Source: Silicimonas sp963779765 (GTDB lineage Bacteria; Pseudomonadota; Alphaproteobacteria; Rhodobacterales; Rhodobacteraceae). Taken from it: a stretch of 64,000 nt of DNA. Below, in pieces: positions 28,451-36,266 of the stretch. The stretch is taken from positions 62,001 to 126,000 of the forward strand of contig CAVZZP010000003.1 of NCBI GenBank assembly GCA_963779765.1, written 5' to 3'. Each line of letters opens with the position of its first letter. The stretch's first letter is position 1. The notes below the pieces were generated by a model, which worked only from the letters and a program-made list of their open reading frames with translations, made no database searches and was not told where the DNA came from. Made by a program: the position numbers and the translations under genes.

Positions 28451-29310
28451 TAGGACTGAAGCCGCTCGCCCATGTCGCCCAGGGTGGCGCGGCTCCAGAT
28501 CAGCCAGCGGCCCTTGTTGTCCTGAACCTCGTCGCCCTCGCGGTAGGCCAGGAGCCGTTCGGGCTTGGTGAGCGGGCCCGGCATGGTGACGGCGACAAGG
28601 TTCTCGCGCCGCCGCCGGACCCACGGAAGACGCGATTTCAAGCGAACCCAGGCCTTGTGGCGGAACATGTACTCGGTCGAAAACTTCACCGCGAAGCTCT
28701 TTGGCAGGCGCTTGACGTGCTCCTGCGCGGCCCAGGCCATGAAACGCTCGTCCGCGATCATGGGGCGGATGCCCAGGCCGCCATGCGCCTCCCACAGATC
28801 GCGGAAATGCCTGGCGATGTAGGTGCATTCGCGCGGGTGATAGACGACGATGGACGAGTTGCCGCGTGCGTACTTGCGCTTGTCGGTGAGCCGCCAGATC
28901 AGGCGGGCGAGCGCGCCGAAGGGCAAGACGACGCTTTGCAGCATGAGAAGCGTCTTCGGGCTGTCCATCATGGCGAAGACGGGAGTGACGTCGCCGAATA
29001 CGGCTGTGTCGAGGTCGAGATAGATCGTGGGAAGGTCGTCGGGGACGACGCCTGCTTCGAACATCACGAGCTTGGCCTGGCAGCCGTCCTTCATCAGCTC
29101 GGGCTTCAGGAACCACGGGTCGAAGGGCACGGTCGTCACGTCGGGGTGCAGCCCCGGACGGTCGCGGTCGGTGATGAGGACGAAGCGCGGTGGCGTGGCT
29201 GCGTGGCGCAGGACGGCCTCGACGGTGTGGTTGACGATGCCGGGGCCGTACTTCTCACCCCAAAGGATCATCACGCACTGCCATGTGGGTGGAGTTGTCG
29301 CGGCGTCCAT
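28429..29310 (-). CDS. Putative nucleotide-diphospho-sugar transferase (GT-A fold)
   Basis: The 293-residue protein is probably a soluble glycosyltransferase. It begins with CVMILWGEKYGPGIVNHTVEA, and its metal-binding site is the DLDTA motif in IYLDLDTAVFGDV near residues 92-104, typical of GT8-like and related GT-A enzymes. The acidic ADERFMAWAA segment at about 187-196 is where acceptor or catalytic residues are expected. Start is the ATG after an AAGGA site; the frame stays open upstream. Its sugar and acceptor are unknown. It is convergent with the SoxR-controlled operon and overlaps it. Confidence 0.65.
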   Translation of the reverse strand: MDAATTPPTWQCVMILWGEKYGPGIVNHTVEAVLRHAATPPRFVLITDRDRPGLHPDVTTVPFDPWFLKPELMKDGCQAKLVMFEAGVVPDDLPTIYLDLDTAVFGDVTPVFAMMDSPKTLLMLQSVVLPFGALARLIWRLTDKRKYARGNSSIVVYHPRECTYIARHFRDLWEAHGGLGIRPMIADERFMAWAAQEHVKRLPKSFAVKFSTEYMFRHKAWVRLKSRLPWVRRRRENLVAVTMPGPLTKPERLLAYREGDEVQDNKGRWLIWSRATLGDMGERLQSYYAGFSD

Positions 29311-29455
29311 CGTCGGGTCCTTGGCCGTCGGGTCTGGCCTGTCTATCCGGCGGTCGGAAACGGGGTCAAGGGACCTCGCCGCCATGAACGCGCGTTCCAC
29401 CCTTTGATCGCGGATGCGACGGCTCCTATATTCGAACCTCAGCGAGGAAGAAGCT

Positions 29456-29725
29456 ATGGCCGGTGGATGGGCGCGCGACGGCGCGGTGAATGATCAGATC
29501 GAGGCCTCTATCGAGGACGAGCTTGTACGGATGCGCGCACGGCGGGTGCCTGAAGGCGAAAGCTTGAGCCACTGTGCGGAATGCGACGAACCCATTCCCG
29601 AGGCGCGTCGAACCGCATTACCGGGTGTCAAGCTGTGCATAGAGTGCCAGAGCGAGCGAGATGGGCGTCCTGTCCTGCGAGGCGGGATCAATCGACGCGG
29701 CTCGAAAGATAGTCAGTTGAAATAA
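29456..29725 (+). CDS. DksA/TraR C4-type zinc-finger protein
   Basis: The 89-residue protein matches short TraR/YbiI members of the DksA superfamily. An acidic N-terminal helix precedes a four-cysteine zinc finger, HCAECDEPIPEAR ... VKLCIECQSERD, where the first pair is C-x2-C and the second C-x2-C. Full-length DksA binds RNA polymerase; short forms lack the coiled-coil and their role is less clear. The start at 29456 follows GAGGAAG. A strong hairpin lies downstream between this gene and the convergent PRC-barrel gene. Confidence 0.85.
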   Translation: MAGGWARDGAVNDQIEASIEDELVRMRARRVPEGESLSHCAECDEPIPEARRTALPGVKLCIECQSERDGRPVLRGGINRRGSKDSQLK

Positions 29726-29736
29726 GCAGTTGTCCG

Positions 29737-29768
29737 CATCGCGGGAAGCGTTGCCGCTGCCCGCGATG
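29737..29768. terminator. Bidirectional hairpin between convergent genes
   Basis: CATCGCGGG (29737-29745) pairs with CCCGCGATG (29760-29768), with an inner AGCG/CGCT pair closing a TTGC loop. There is no T-run on either side, but the strength and location suggest termination of both neighbours. Confidence 0.6.
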
Positions 29769-29783
29769 TCGGTCGAAGACCCG

Positions 29784-30080
29784 TCAGTGGTGGTGTTCGG
29801 GAAGCGACTTCAATTCGTCCTTCGTGAACGTCGTCGTTGCGTGAACGGTACCGTCCTGATCTCGCATGAAGGTCAGCCTCTGTCCGTTCAGGGCGACCGG
29901 CTTTGCGCCGATGCCAAGGAAGCCACCGACATCGACGATGACCGTGGATCCCGCTCCGGTGCCGTGAACGTGGGACACCGTCCCCAGCGTCTCATCGTCG
30001 GTCCCAAGGATCTTGGCACCTTCGAGGTTGTCTTGCGTCCATTCCGTTTCCGACAGGCGTTGATGGTTCGTATGATCCAT
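29784..30080 (-). CDS. PRC-barrel domain protein, stress-regulated
   Basis: The 98-residue soluble protein contains a PRC-barrel: NLEGAKILGTDDETLGTVSHV, then STVIVDVGGFLGIGAKPVAL, then the final strands. This is the pattern of PRC-barrel proteins such as those induced by stress in Rhizobiales. The domain is a small beta-barrel found in ribosome maturation factor RimM and in the photosynthetic reaction centre H subunit. Its biochemical role is unknown. A GGAAC-N16-CGTT promoter 34 bp upstream points to EcfG control. Confidence 0.85.
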   Translation of the reverse strand: MDHTNHQRLSETEWTQDNLEGAKILGTDDETLGTVSHVHGTGAGSTVIVDVGGFLGIGAKPVALNGQRLTFMRDQDGTVHATTTFTKDELKSLPEHHH

Positions 30081-30113
30081 TTTTCAGCGTCTCCTCTCTT
30101 GCTTCACTTGGGC

Positions 30114-30138
30114 AACGCCGCGACGACATGCGAGTTCC
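30114..30138 (-). promoter_or_regulatory. EcfG-type promoter of the PRC-barrel gene
   Basis: On the minus strand GGAAC (30138-30134) and CGTT (30117-30114) are 16 bases apart. The gene's ATG is 33 bases further on. Confidence 0.72.
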
Positions 30139-30229
30139 TGACCTGACCGGAGGGTTGCTCGACGGGTGTCGGTGCCCGCGAGAGCGACAACGAAGATCAG
30201 CTCTCTCCTCCCCAGACCGCTCGTCGACG

Positions 30230-30949
30230 TCAGGTAAAAAGCGACCGGTTTGCGCTCATTATTTCCGGCAGCCGGCCGATCGTGCCCGACAGGTGCTCGC
30301 GCATGGCGTCGGCGGCACCGTGGCGGTCGCCCGTTTGAATGCGGTCGAGGACAAGCTGGTGTCCTTGGAACACGGAAAGAAGCTTCCGTCCCCGCGGCAG
30401 GTCCAAAGTGCGGAGCCTGGCCATCTGGCTGGACTGCTCGGTCATCAACTCGTGAACCGCCTCCAGCCCGGCCGCGGCAAAGAGAGCGTGGTGAAAGTTC
30501 TCGTCGAGTTCTCGGAAAAGTTCGACCTGGTTCGGGTCGTCAACAAGCGCTTCCTGGATCTTGAGGTATCCCTTGGCTTTGGTGAGCGACGCCCCATCCC
30601 CCATCCGGCACAGGCGATCGACGACCTCGCATTCCAGTCCGGAGCGCAGGAAATTTTCCTGCTTCAGTCGTTCGCGGTTGATGCGGGTGACCTCTGTCCT
30701 CGACTGACGGAAAGTGATCACGAGATCGATCTTCTCCAATCGCAGGATCGCTTCGCGGATCGGTTGCTGACTGACGCCGAACGCCTCGGCAAGTTCGGCA
30801 CGGTTGAGTAGCGTCCCGGGCGGAAGCCGGAGCGCGACGATGCGGGCGCGAAGCTCTTTGAAAACACGCGCAGAGGCCGAGACGTTCGCACTCATCGGCA
30901 AACTGCCGGTTTTGCCCAAGAGGGAAGATACGGCCTTGGTCAAACGCAC
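30230..30949 (-). CDS. GntR-family regulator with FCD ligand domain
   Basis: The 239-residue protein has a winged HTH at about residues 25-85, reading LPPGTLLNRAELAEAFGVSQQPIREAILRLEKI (the GntR R-A-L-x-x-L pattern), and an all-helical FCD ligand-binding domain at 95-225. His residues in FRELDENFHHAL and later helices form the expected metal site. It lies 33 bp behind the TRAP large-permease gene and so seems part of that operon and self-regulated. The 18-bp palindrome before the operon is its likely operator. Start uncertain: GTG 30949, or the ATG at residue 19. Confidence 0.88.
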   Translation of the reverse strand: MRLTKAVSSLLGKTGSLPMSANVSASARVFKELRARIVALRLPPGTLLNRAELAEAFGVSQQPIREAILRLEKIDLVITFRQSRTEVTRINRERLKQENFLRSGLECEVVDRLCRMGDGASLTKAKGYLKIQEALVDDPNQVELFRELDENFHHALFAAAGLEAVHELMTEQSSQMARLRTLDLPRGRKLLSVFQGHQLVLDRIQTGDRHGAADAMREHLSGTIGRLPEIMSANRSLFT

Positions 30950-30982
30950 CCCCGATCGCAGATGGTCATTTCGACAGTCTCC

Positions 30983-32266
30983 TCATTTCATGATCGCGTT
31001 CGGCAATGCCAGCGACAAGGCGGGGAACGCAAGCAGTAGGGCGAAGTAGGCGGCGAAGGCGACGAAGAAGGGGATCGAGGCCACGGCATAGGACGAGGTT
31101 TTCACCTTCAGAATGCCGCAGACGGTGAACATGATGACGCCTACCGGCGGAGTGAGGCCCCCGAAATTGATCAGCAGGACGATGACGATGCCCATGTGGA
31201 CCGGGTCGAACCCGGCGTGGACCAGAACGGGCATGACGATTGGGGTCACGAGGAGGATGTTTGCCGCGCCTTCGAGGAACATGCCGGTAAAGACCAGGAC
31301 GGCGCACACGATGAGGAGGAGGCCGACGGGGCTCTCGGTCAGCGACGTCATGGCCGACGTAATCTCCTGGGGTGCTCGCTCGATTGTCATGGCATAACCC
31401 AGCACCGCCGCCGTCATGATGAGGAGCATGACCATGCCAAGGTCGGCCAACGTGTCGCGGAAGGCCGCCAGGATCCGCGCTGCCGTCAGTTCGCCATAGA
31501 CGAAGAGGCCGATGGCGATGGCATAAAGGACGAGGAACACGCCCGCCTCTGTCGCCGTGAAGAACCCGAACCGGAACCCGATGATGAGGAAGACCGGGAA
31601 CATCAGCGCCCAGATACTTTCCAGGAAGCTTCGTCCGAGGGCCCGAGCATCGGGCCGTTCCGGCATGTCGGGCGCATACCCGCGTCGCTTCGACACCAAG
31701 AGCGTGGCGAGCATCAACGTCGCGGTCAGCAGGAGGCCCGGGACCAGTCCGCCGATGAACAGCCGACCGATCGAGACCTCGTTGATATAGCCGAACAGGA
31801 TCAGCCCGATAGAGGGTGGAATTGTCGCGGTGATGATCGAGCCGAAGGCGAGGACGGCGGCGATGAAGGCGGGAGAGTAGCCCTGCGCGCGCATCGAGGG
31901 ACCCAGAAGCCGCGCCTCCATCGACGCGTCCGCCACCGCTGAACCCGAAATCCCGCCCATCAGCATCGACAGCACAATGGAAACCTGTGCCAGCCCGCCC
32001 GAAAGCCAACCTGTCAGGAGGCGCGAAAAACGCACGAGCCGTTCGGTAATCCCCGCCTCGTTCATCAGATTGCCGGCCAGGATGAAGAACGGAACGGCGA
32101 GGAGTGGAAAGTTTTCCAGCGCGGTGACCATCTTCTGGATGGCGACGGTCGTCGGCATTGCCCCCGTCAGGACGAAAACCGGAATCGAGGCCAGCATGAG
32201 AGAAAAGGCGACCGGCAGGCCGATAACCAGAAAGACAGCGAAAAGCCCCGCGATGAGCAGAAGCAT
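30983..32266 (-). CDS. TRAP transporter large permease (DctM family)
   Basis: The 427-residue protein is the large membrane subunit of a tripartite ATP-independent periplasmic transporter, which imports a carboxylate-type solute using a sodium gradient. It has about twelve hydrophobic segments, beginning MLLLIAGLFAVFLVIGLPVAF. Family motifs include PFFILAGNLMNEAGITERLV, GGISGSAVADASMEARLLGP and later GMFLEGAANILLVTPIVMPV. Its ATG overlaps the stop of the small permease (TGATG). The whole set is in order binding protein, small permease, large permease, regulator. Confidence 0.95.
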   Translation of the reverse strand: MLLLIAGLFAVFLVIGLPVAFSLMLASIPVFVLTGAMPTTVAIQKMVTALENFPLLAVPFFILAGNLMNEAGITERLVRFSRLLTGWLSGGLAQVSIVLSMLMGGISGSAVADASMEARLLGPSMRAQGYSPAFIAAVLAFGSIITATIPPSIGLILFGYINEVSIGRLFIGGLVPGLLLTATLMLATLLVSKRRGYAPDMPERPDARALGRSFLESIWALMFPVFLIIGFRFGFFTATEAGVFLVLYAIAIGLFVYGELTAARILAAFRDTLADLGMVMLLIMTAAVLGYAMTIERAPQEITSAMTSLTESPVGLLLIVCAVLVFTGMFLEGAANILLVTPIVMPVLVHAGFDPVHMGIVIVLLINFGGLTPPVGVIMFTVCGILKVKTSSYAVASIPFFVAFAAYFALLLAFPALSLALPNAIMK

Positions 32267-32709
32267 CAGGCGCTCCTCCAGCGGTCGCGAAGCTGGAAGG
32301 CCAGCGTGCGCAGCCAGAGAAGGATGCCGACGGGCATCGCCAGATGGACGTAGGACTTCGGAATCTGCAGCGCACCGAGCATTCGCTTCTGCATCAGCGG
32401 CACGTTGATGACGGCATAATAGAGGAGGTAGACGAGCAGGATCATGACCGCGACCATGTTCGCGATCTCGATCCAACGCCTGACCCGGTCGGGCACGTTG
32501 TCGAGCACAAGCGAAAGGCCGAAATGGCGGTTCTGCTGCATGGCGATGTCGACGCAGAGGACGACGAGCCAAACGAAGAGCGCGGTCGAGACCTCCAACG
32601 ACCAGATGATCGGGCTGCCGACCTTGCGCGACACCGCGGCGATCGCGACCAGCAGGACGATGGCGGCCAGCAACGCCATCGCGACGGATATTTCGATGCG
32701 TCTGAACAT
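32266..32709 (-). CDS. TRAP transporter small permease (DctQ family)
   Basis: The 147-residue protein has four hydrophobic segments, typical of DctQ, which scaffolds the large permease. Family features are IIWSLEVSTALFVWLVVLCVDIAM and the late SYVHLAMPVGILLWL. The ATG at 32709 begins the first membrane helix after a short basic stretch; earlier in-frame codons would extend into the 90-bp gap behind the binding-protein gene. It overlaps the large permease by one base. Confidence 0.9.
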   Translation of the reverse strand: MFRRIEISVAMALLAAIVLLVAIAAVSRKVGSPIIWSLEVSTALFVWLVVLCVDIAMQQNRHFGLSLVLDNVPDRVRRWIEIANMVAVMILLVYLLYYAVINVPLMQKRMLGALQIPKSYVHLAMPVGILLWLRTLAFQLRDRWRSA

Positions 32710-32799
32710 GAGTGTGATTGTCGGCCAGAGGATCCCGCGGCTTGACCTTGGCCCGGAGCGCATCCCCACGCTACGGGCCCCGGCCAAGCCGCTATGGGG

Positions 32800-33771
32800 T
32801 CACTTGCCGAGAACCTCGTGAACCTTGGCCGCTTCCGACGTCAGGTTAAGGAGGTCGTAGACGGGCATGACGGCCTCCTTGAACGGCGTCAGGTCGACCT
32901 CGGAGACGGTCACACCTGCGGCGGCGACCTCTTCAAGTGCCTCGTCGCCCATCCCGATAGTCAGCTCCGAGGCATAGCGCCCGTTCTCGACTGCGAGATC
33001 GCGCACGATCACCTTCTGCTCGTCCGTCAATTGGTTGTAGGTGTCGGCCGAGATCACGAGCGCGGTCACGAGCTGGATGTGCCCTGTCAGCGTCACGTTC
33101 TTGATGACCTCGTAGAGCTTGGCGCCGCGGATTGCCGTGGGCTGGGCTTCGGCCCCGTCGATGGTCCCTAGCTGGAGCGCAGAGTAGACCTCACCCCACG
33201 GGATCGGCGTCGGCTCGGCGCCCATGGCGCGGATGGTTTCGATCCAGACCGGCGCGCCGATGGTTCGCATGCGGACGCCGGCCAGGTCTTCGGGCCCGGT
33301 GATCGGCTTCTGCGTCAGCGCGTGGCGGGCGCCCTGATACCAGTTCGACGCCAGCATCACGAGGCCAGCCTCCTCGGCCAGTTCGTCGCCCCAACCGAGA
33401 TAGGCGTCCGATAGTGCGAACTTGTCCGCGTCTTCGTACGAGTCGAACAGAAACGGGGCCGACATGATCGCCAGTGACGGAACGAATTCGGAAAGACGCG
33501 CTACGTCCGTCACCGTGCCGACCGCCGCACCGGCGCGGGCCTGATCGAGCATCTCGGTCGTATCGCCAAGCTGGCTATTGTGGAAAACCTCGACCGTTAC
33601 CTCGCCGTTCGTCGCGGCGGCGACGTCGGCTGCGAATTTCTCGAGACCCTGACCCATCGGGTCGTCCGGCGCGAGCACTGTGCCGAGACGGATCGTGGTC
33701 TCGGCCAGGGTCGCGGACCCCGTTCCAACGACCAGTGCCGCCGCGCACACGATATTCCTTAAGTCGAACAT
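32800..33771 (-). CDS. TRAP transporter substrate-binding protein (DctP family)
   Basis: The 323-residue periplasmic protein has a signal peptide (MFDLRNIVCAAALVVGTGSA, cleavage near LAE). DctP signatures are IRLGTVLAPDDPMGQGLEKFA, VEVFHNSQLGD, the ligand-contact LAGVRMRTIGAPVWIETIRA and the PWGEVYSALQLGTIDGAE motif near 190-210. The conserved Arg in VRMR usually binds the ligand carboxylate. The ligand is unknown; sugar-acid or short carboxylate would fit the adjacent sugar cassette, but this is only an inference. An 18-bp palindrome lies 19 bp before the ATG. Confidence 0.93.
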   Translation of the reverse strand: MFDLRNIVCAAALVVGTGSATLAETTIRLGTVLAPDDPMGQGLEKFAADVAAATNGEVTVEVFHNSQLGDTTEMLDQARAGAAVGTVTDVARLSEFVPSLAIMSAPFLFDSYEDADKFALSDAYLGWGDELAEEAGLVMLASNWYQGARHALTQKPITGPEDLAGVRMRTIGAPVWIETIRAMGAEPTPIPWGEVYSALQLGTIDGAEAQPTAIRGAKLYEVIKNVTLTGHIQLVTALVISADTYNQLTDEQKVIVRDLAVENGRYASELTIGMGDEALEEVAAAGVTVSEVDLTPFKEAVMPVYDLLNLTSEAAKVHEVLGK

Positions 33772-33789
33772 GGCATTCCTCCCTCATGT

Positions 33790-33807
33790 TAACTAATATA
33801 TTAGTTA
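33790..33807. promoter_or_regulatory. 18-bp palindromic operator of the TRAP operon
   Basis: TAACTAATATATTAGTTA is a perfect palindrome in AT-rich DNA, 19 bp before the binding-protein start. It fits a FadR/GntR-type site and is likely bound by the operon's own GntR protein. Confidence 0.65.
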
Positions 33808-33986
33808 CTTTAAAATCGCAATCTGAGTGGAGTCAATGCCCTTGACGTGATCGTGCCGAGTCGCTGCTCCGAGCAGCCTCTACATGCCTGAATGCCGCGC
33901 TTCGGTGCGCGAAACGCCGGTAGTGCAACGTGGCGGGCAGCGAATACAGCCGCCAAATTGATTGCCCATCTCGATGGCACCGTCGG

Positions 33987-34988
33987 TTACGCCGCCGCGT
34001 AGACACCGTCCAGCACGGTGGAGAGCCGCACAAGTTCCTCGGCCCTTGGGTCGTACGAAGGATCGTGCGCCAGCCGACGTGCCCAGTCCAGTGCCGCAGC
34101 GCCGCCCCAGTTGTCGGGGGGCGACACTAGCACCTCGCGGGATGTGCCCGTCATCGCCGCCGCCTCGAAGTCGTAGAACGAGCCGTTGAGATTGCGCATC
34201 AAGGCGCCCCCACGGTTGCCGTAAACCTCGATCCCGATCACCGCTTCCCTTCCTGCGTGCAGGTTCCAGGAGCAGGCGACCCGCACCGTGGCGCCGCTAT
34301 CCAGTTCTAGCGTCGCTACGGCGTAATCCTCGACCGCCGGATCGTCTGCGTGAATGCGCCGGCCGCCGGAATACAGCGCGGCATGATGGCAGGTCGCGGC
34401 ATTCGCGTCTGTCAGCCACAATGCTGCGTCGATCAAGTGTACCCCCAGGTCGATCAGGCAGCCACCGCCGGACAGGCCGCGATCACGAAACCACGGCTTG
34501 TCCGGGCCGTAGGCATTGTGGAACGTGACATCCAGCGCGTGGACTTCGCCCACGGCGCCCGAGAGGATGCGATCGCGGACAGCGTTCAGTGCCCTGGTGT
34601 GGCGATAGGACAGATCGACGCCGAGCAACCGGTCAGCGTCTCGCGCCGCCTGCACCACCGCCGCCGCTTCTGACGCATCGCGTCCGAGCGGCTTCTGGCA
34701 AAATACGGCGCGGCCGGCTTCCAGCGCCCGGATGGCCTGCTCGGCATGCAGGGCCGAGGGAGTGGCGATCACCACCGCGTCTACGCCCTGCGCCAGCAGA
34801 TCTTCCAACGTCGCCCCAGCGTGGGCCCGGGGCACAACCTCGGCAGCGGCGGACAACGCCTCCGGACTGCCATCGGCCAGCGCTGCCACCTCGACAATTC
34901 CGCTCTCGGCCAGCGCTTGCATGCGGTGGCGGCCGATCCAACCCAAGCCCAGAAAGCCAAGTCGTGGCAGGGTACCAGACTTCAGCAT
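33987..34988 (-). CDS. Gfo/Idh/MocA-family oxidoreductase
   Basis: The 333-residue protein is a soluble NAD(P)-dependent oxidoreductase acting on a sugar or sugar-like ring. The Rossmann start is LGFLGLGWIGRHRMQAL. The family Lys sits in VFCQKPLGRD, where most members have EKP. The substrate-side motif GGGCLIDLGVHLIDAALWL near 180-200 provides the conserved His and Asp. Start: the ATG at 34988, overlapping the dehydrogenase stop by 7 nt, with AAGGG ten bases upstream. Together they form a two-gene unit diverging from the glycosyltransferase cassette and are likely part of it. Confidence 0.85.
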   Translation of the reverse strand: MLKSGTLPRLGFLGLGWIGRHRMQALAESGIVEVAALADGSPEALSAAAEVVPRAHAGATLEDLLAQGVDAVVIATPSALHAEQAIRALEAGRAVFCQKPLGRDASEAAAVVQAARDADRLLGVDLSYRHTRALNAVRDRILSGAVGEVHALDVTFHNAYGPDKPWFRDRGLSGGGCLIDLGVHLIDAALWLTDANAATCHHAALYSGGRRIHADDPAVEDYAVATLELDSGATVRVACSWNLHAGREAVIGIEVYGNRGGALMRNLNGSFYDFEAAAMTGTSREVLVSPPDNWGGAAALDWARRLAHDPSYDPRAEELVRLSTVLDGVYAAA

Positions 34989-35995
34989 TCGACCCATCCC
35001 TTCACGAAAGCGCCGGGCTTGTCTCGGGTGGCATCCAGCACCTCTCCCAACCGTTCCAACGGCCAGGGGCCGCTGAGCAGCGGAGTGACATCGATCCGGC
35101 CGCTTGCGATCGCCGCCACCGCCTGCCGCATCGACTCCATCATCTTTGTCTGGTCGCGTTCGTGGGCGTTGACGACCTCGAAGGCACGCCAGTTCCAGAG
35201 CTGCATGTTGACCTGCCGCGGCCCCTCCTGATGATAGCCGGCGATCACCAGTCGGCCGCTTTCTCGGGTGATCTCGGCGGCCAGATCCAGCGGCCATTGC
35301 AGCCCGACGGCCTCGATGGTGGTATCCGCCAGTCGGCCGCCGGTAAGCTGACGGATGCGCTCGATGATCTGCCAGTGATCCTCCATGGGGATCGCCTCCG
35401 TCGCGCCGCATTTAAGCGCCAGGTCCCGCGACTCTTGCCGCCGCGATATGGCAATGACCCGCGCGCCGTCGCGCGATGCCAGCTGAGTCAGAAGCGCGCC
35501 GATGAAGCCGATGCCGATGATTGCCACCGTCTCGCCAGCCTGCACCCGGGCCTTGGTGTAGATCGACAGCGCGCAGGCCACCGGCTCAGCCGGCACCGGG
35601 CAGCCGTCCAGCGCCGGGGGCAGCCTTACCGCCGCGCTGCACGGGATGATCTCGTGGCTGGCATAGGAATGGGTGCCGAGGAAGGCAACACGATCACCAA
35701 CGGCGAAGCCCTCGACGCCATCACCCACGGCATCGACGTGGCCCCAACCCTCATGGCCAAGTCCGCCGGGATCGGTCGGATACTGCATCCATTCCGGCCC
35801 GGCCCATGGCTCCAGGTTCGAGGCGCAGACGCCGCAACCTTCCAGCCGCACCCGCAATTCGCCGGGGCCCGGCTCGATGAGCGGGCGCTGGATGACGGCA
35901 ACTTTCCCCGGCCCCACCACCTGTGCCGCCCGAACCTGTCCCGCGCCTGACTTCGGCAAGTCTTCAGCCGGAGAGGTCGCTTGTCCATCTACCAT
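34982..35995 (-). CDS. Medium-chain dehydrogenase, zinc-binding-like
   Basis: The 337-residue protein matches the medium-chain dehydrogenase/reductase family. The N-terminal GroES-like part holds EGCGVCASNLEPWAG, where the Cys is the catalytic zinc ligand, and GLGHEGWGHVD, the His-Glu pair. The structural zinc loop with four close cysteines is missing. The Rossmann segment is VAIIGIGFIGALLTQLA. Reaction type is NAD(P)-dependent alcohol/ketone interconversion, substrate unknown but probably a polyol or sugar. It starts at the ATG at 35995. The frame stays open for another 66 codons upstream but those residues do not match the family. Confidence 0.82.
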   Translation of the reverse strand: MVDGQATSPAEDLPKSGAGQVRAAQVVGPGKVAVIQRPLIEPGPGELRVRLEGCGVCASNLEPWAGPEWMQYPTDPGGLGHEGWGHVDAVGDGVEGFAVGDRVAFLGTHSYASHEIIPCSAAVRLPPALDGCPVPAEPVACALSIYTKARVQAGETVAIIGIGFIGALLTQLASRDGARVIAISRRQESRDLALKCGATEAIPMEDHWQIIERIRQLTGGRLADTTIEAVGLQWPLDLAAEITRESGRLVIAGYHQEGPRQVNMQLWNWRAFEVVNAHERDQTKMMESMRQAVAAIASGRIDVTPLLSGPWPLERLGEVLDATRDKPGAFVKGWVEC

Positions 35996-36266
35996 GCCAC
36001 TGGTCCACTCCTGACTACGAGCCACGCGACAGCCGCCGCAGAGAATTGCCCTTGGCGAACATCCTGCGCGCGCAAGGGTTCCGCAGTGGCAACCGGAAGG
36101 ACTGAACGGGCGGAAGATGATGACATAGATGAAGTCATACAAGTCTCTGAAGATGAAGCTAAAATGGGAAGCATGTAGAGGTTGGACCCGCATCTATCGG
36201 AAAGTGCAGGAACATTCCGGCGAGTGGCCGTTTTAAGTTCCCGCCACGACAGAAGCAGGAGACCCC
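35996..36266. promoter_or_regulatory. Divergent promoter region of the sugar cassette
   Basis: These 271 bases separate the two divergent arms of the cassette and should hold both promoters. Two imperfect EcfG-like elements occur: GGAAC-N15-CGTT (36209-36232, plus) and GGAAC-N16-TGTT (36082-36058, minus). Neither is a full match. No gene is evident. Confidence 0.4.

Noticed and set aside
36209..36232. EcfG-like promoter before the sugar operon
   Set aside because: The spacer is 15 rather than 16-17 bases, unlike the three exact matches in this window; kept only as a note in the divergent region.
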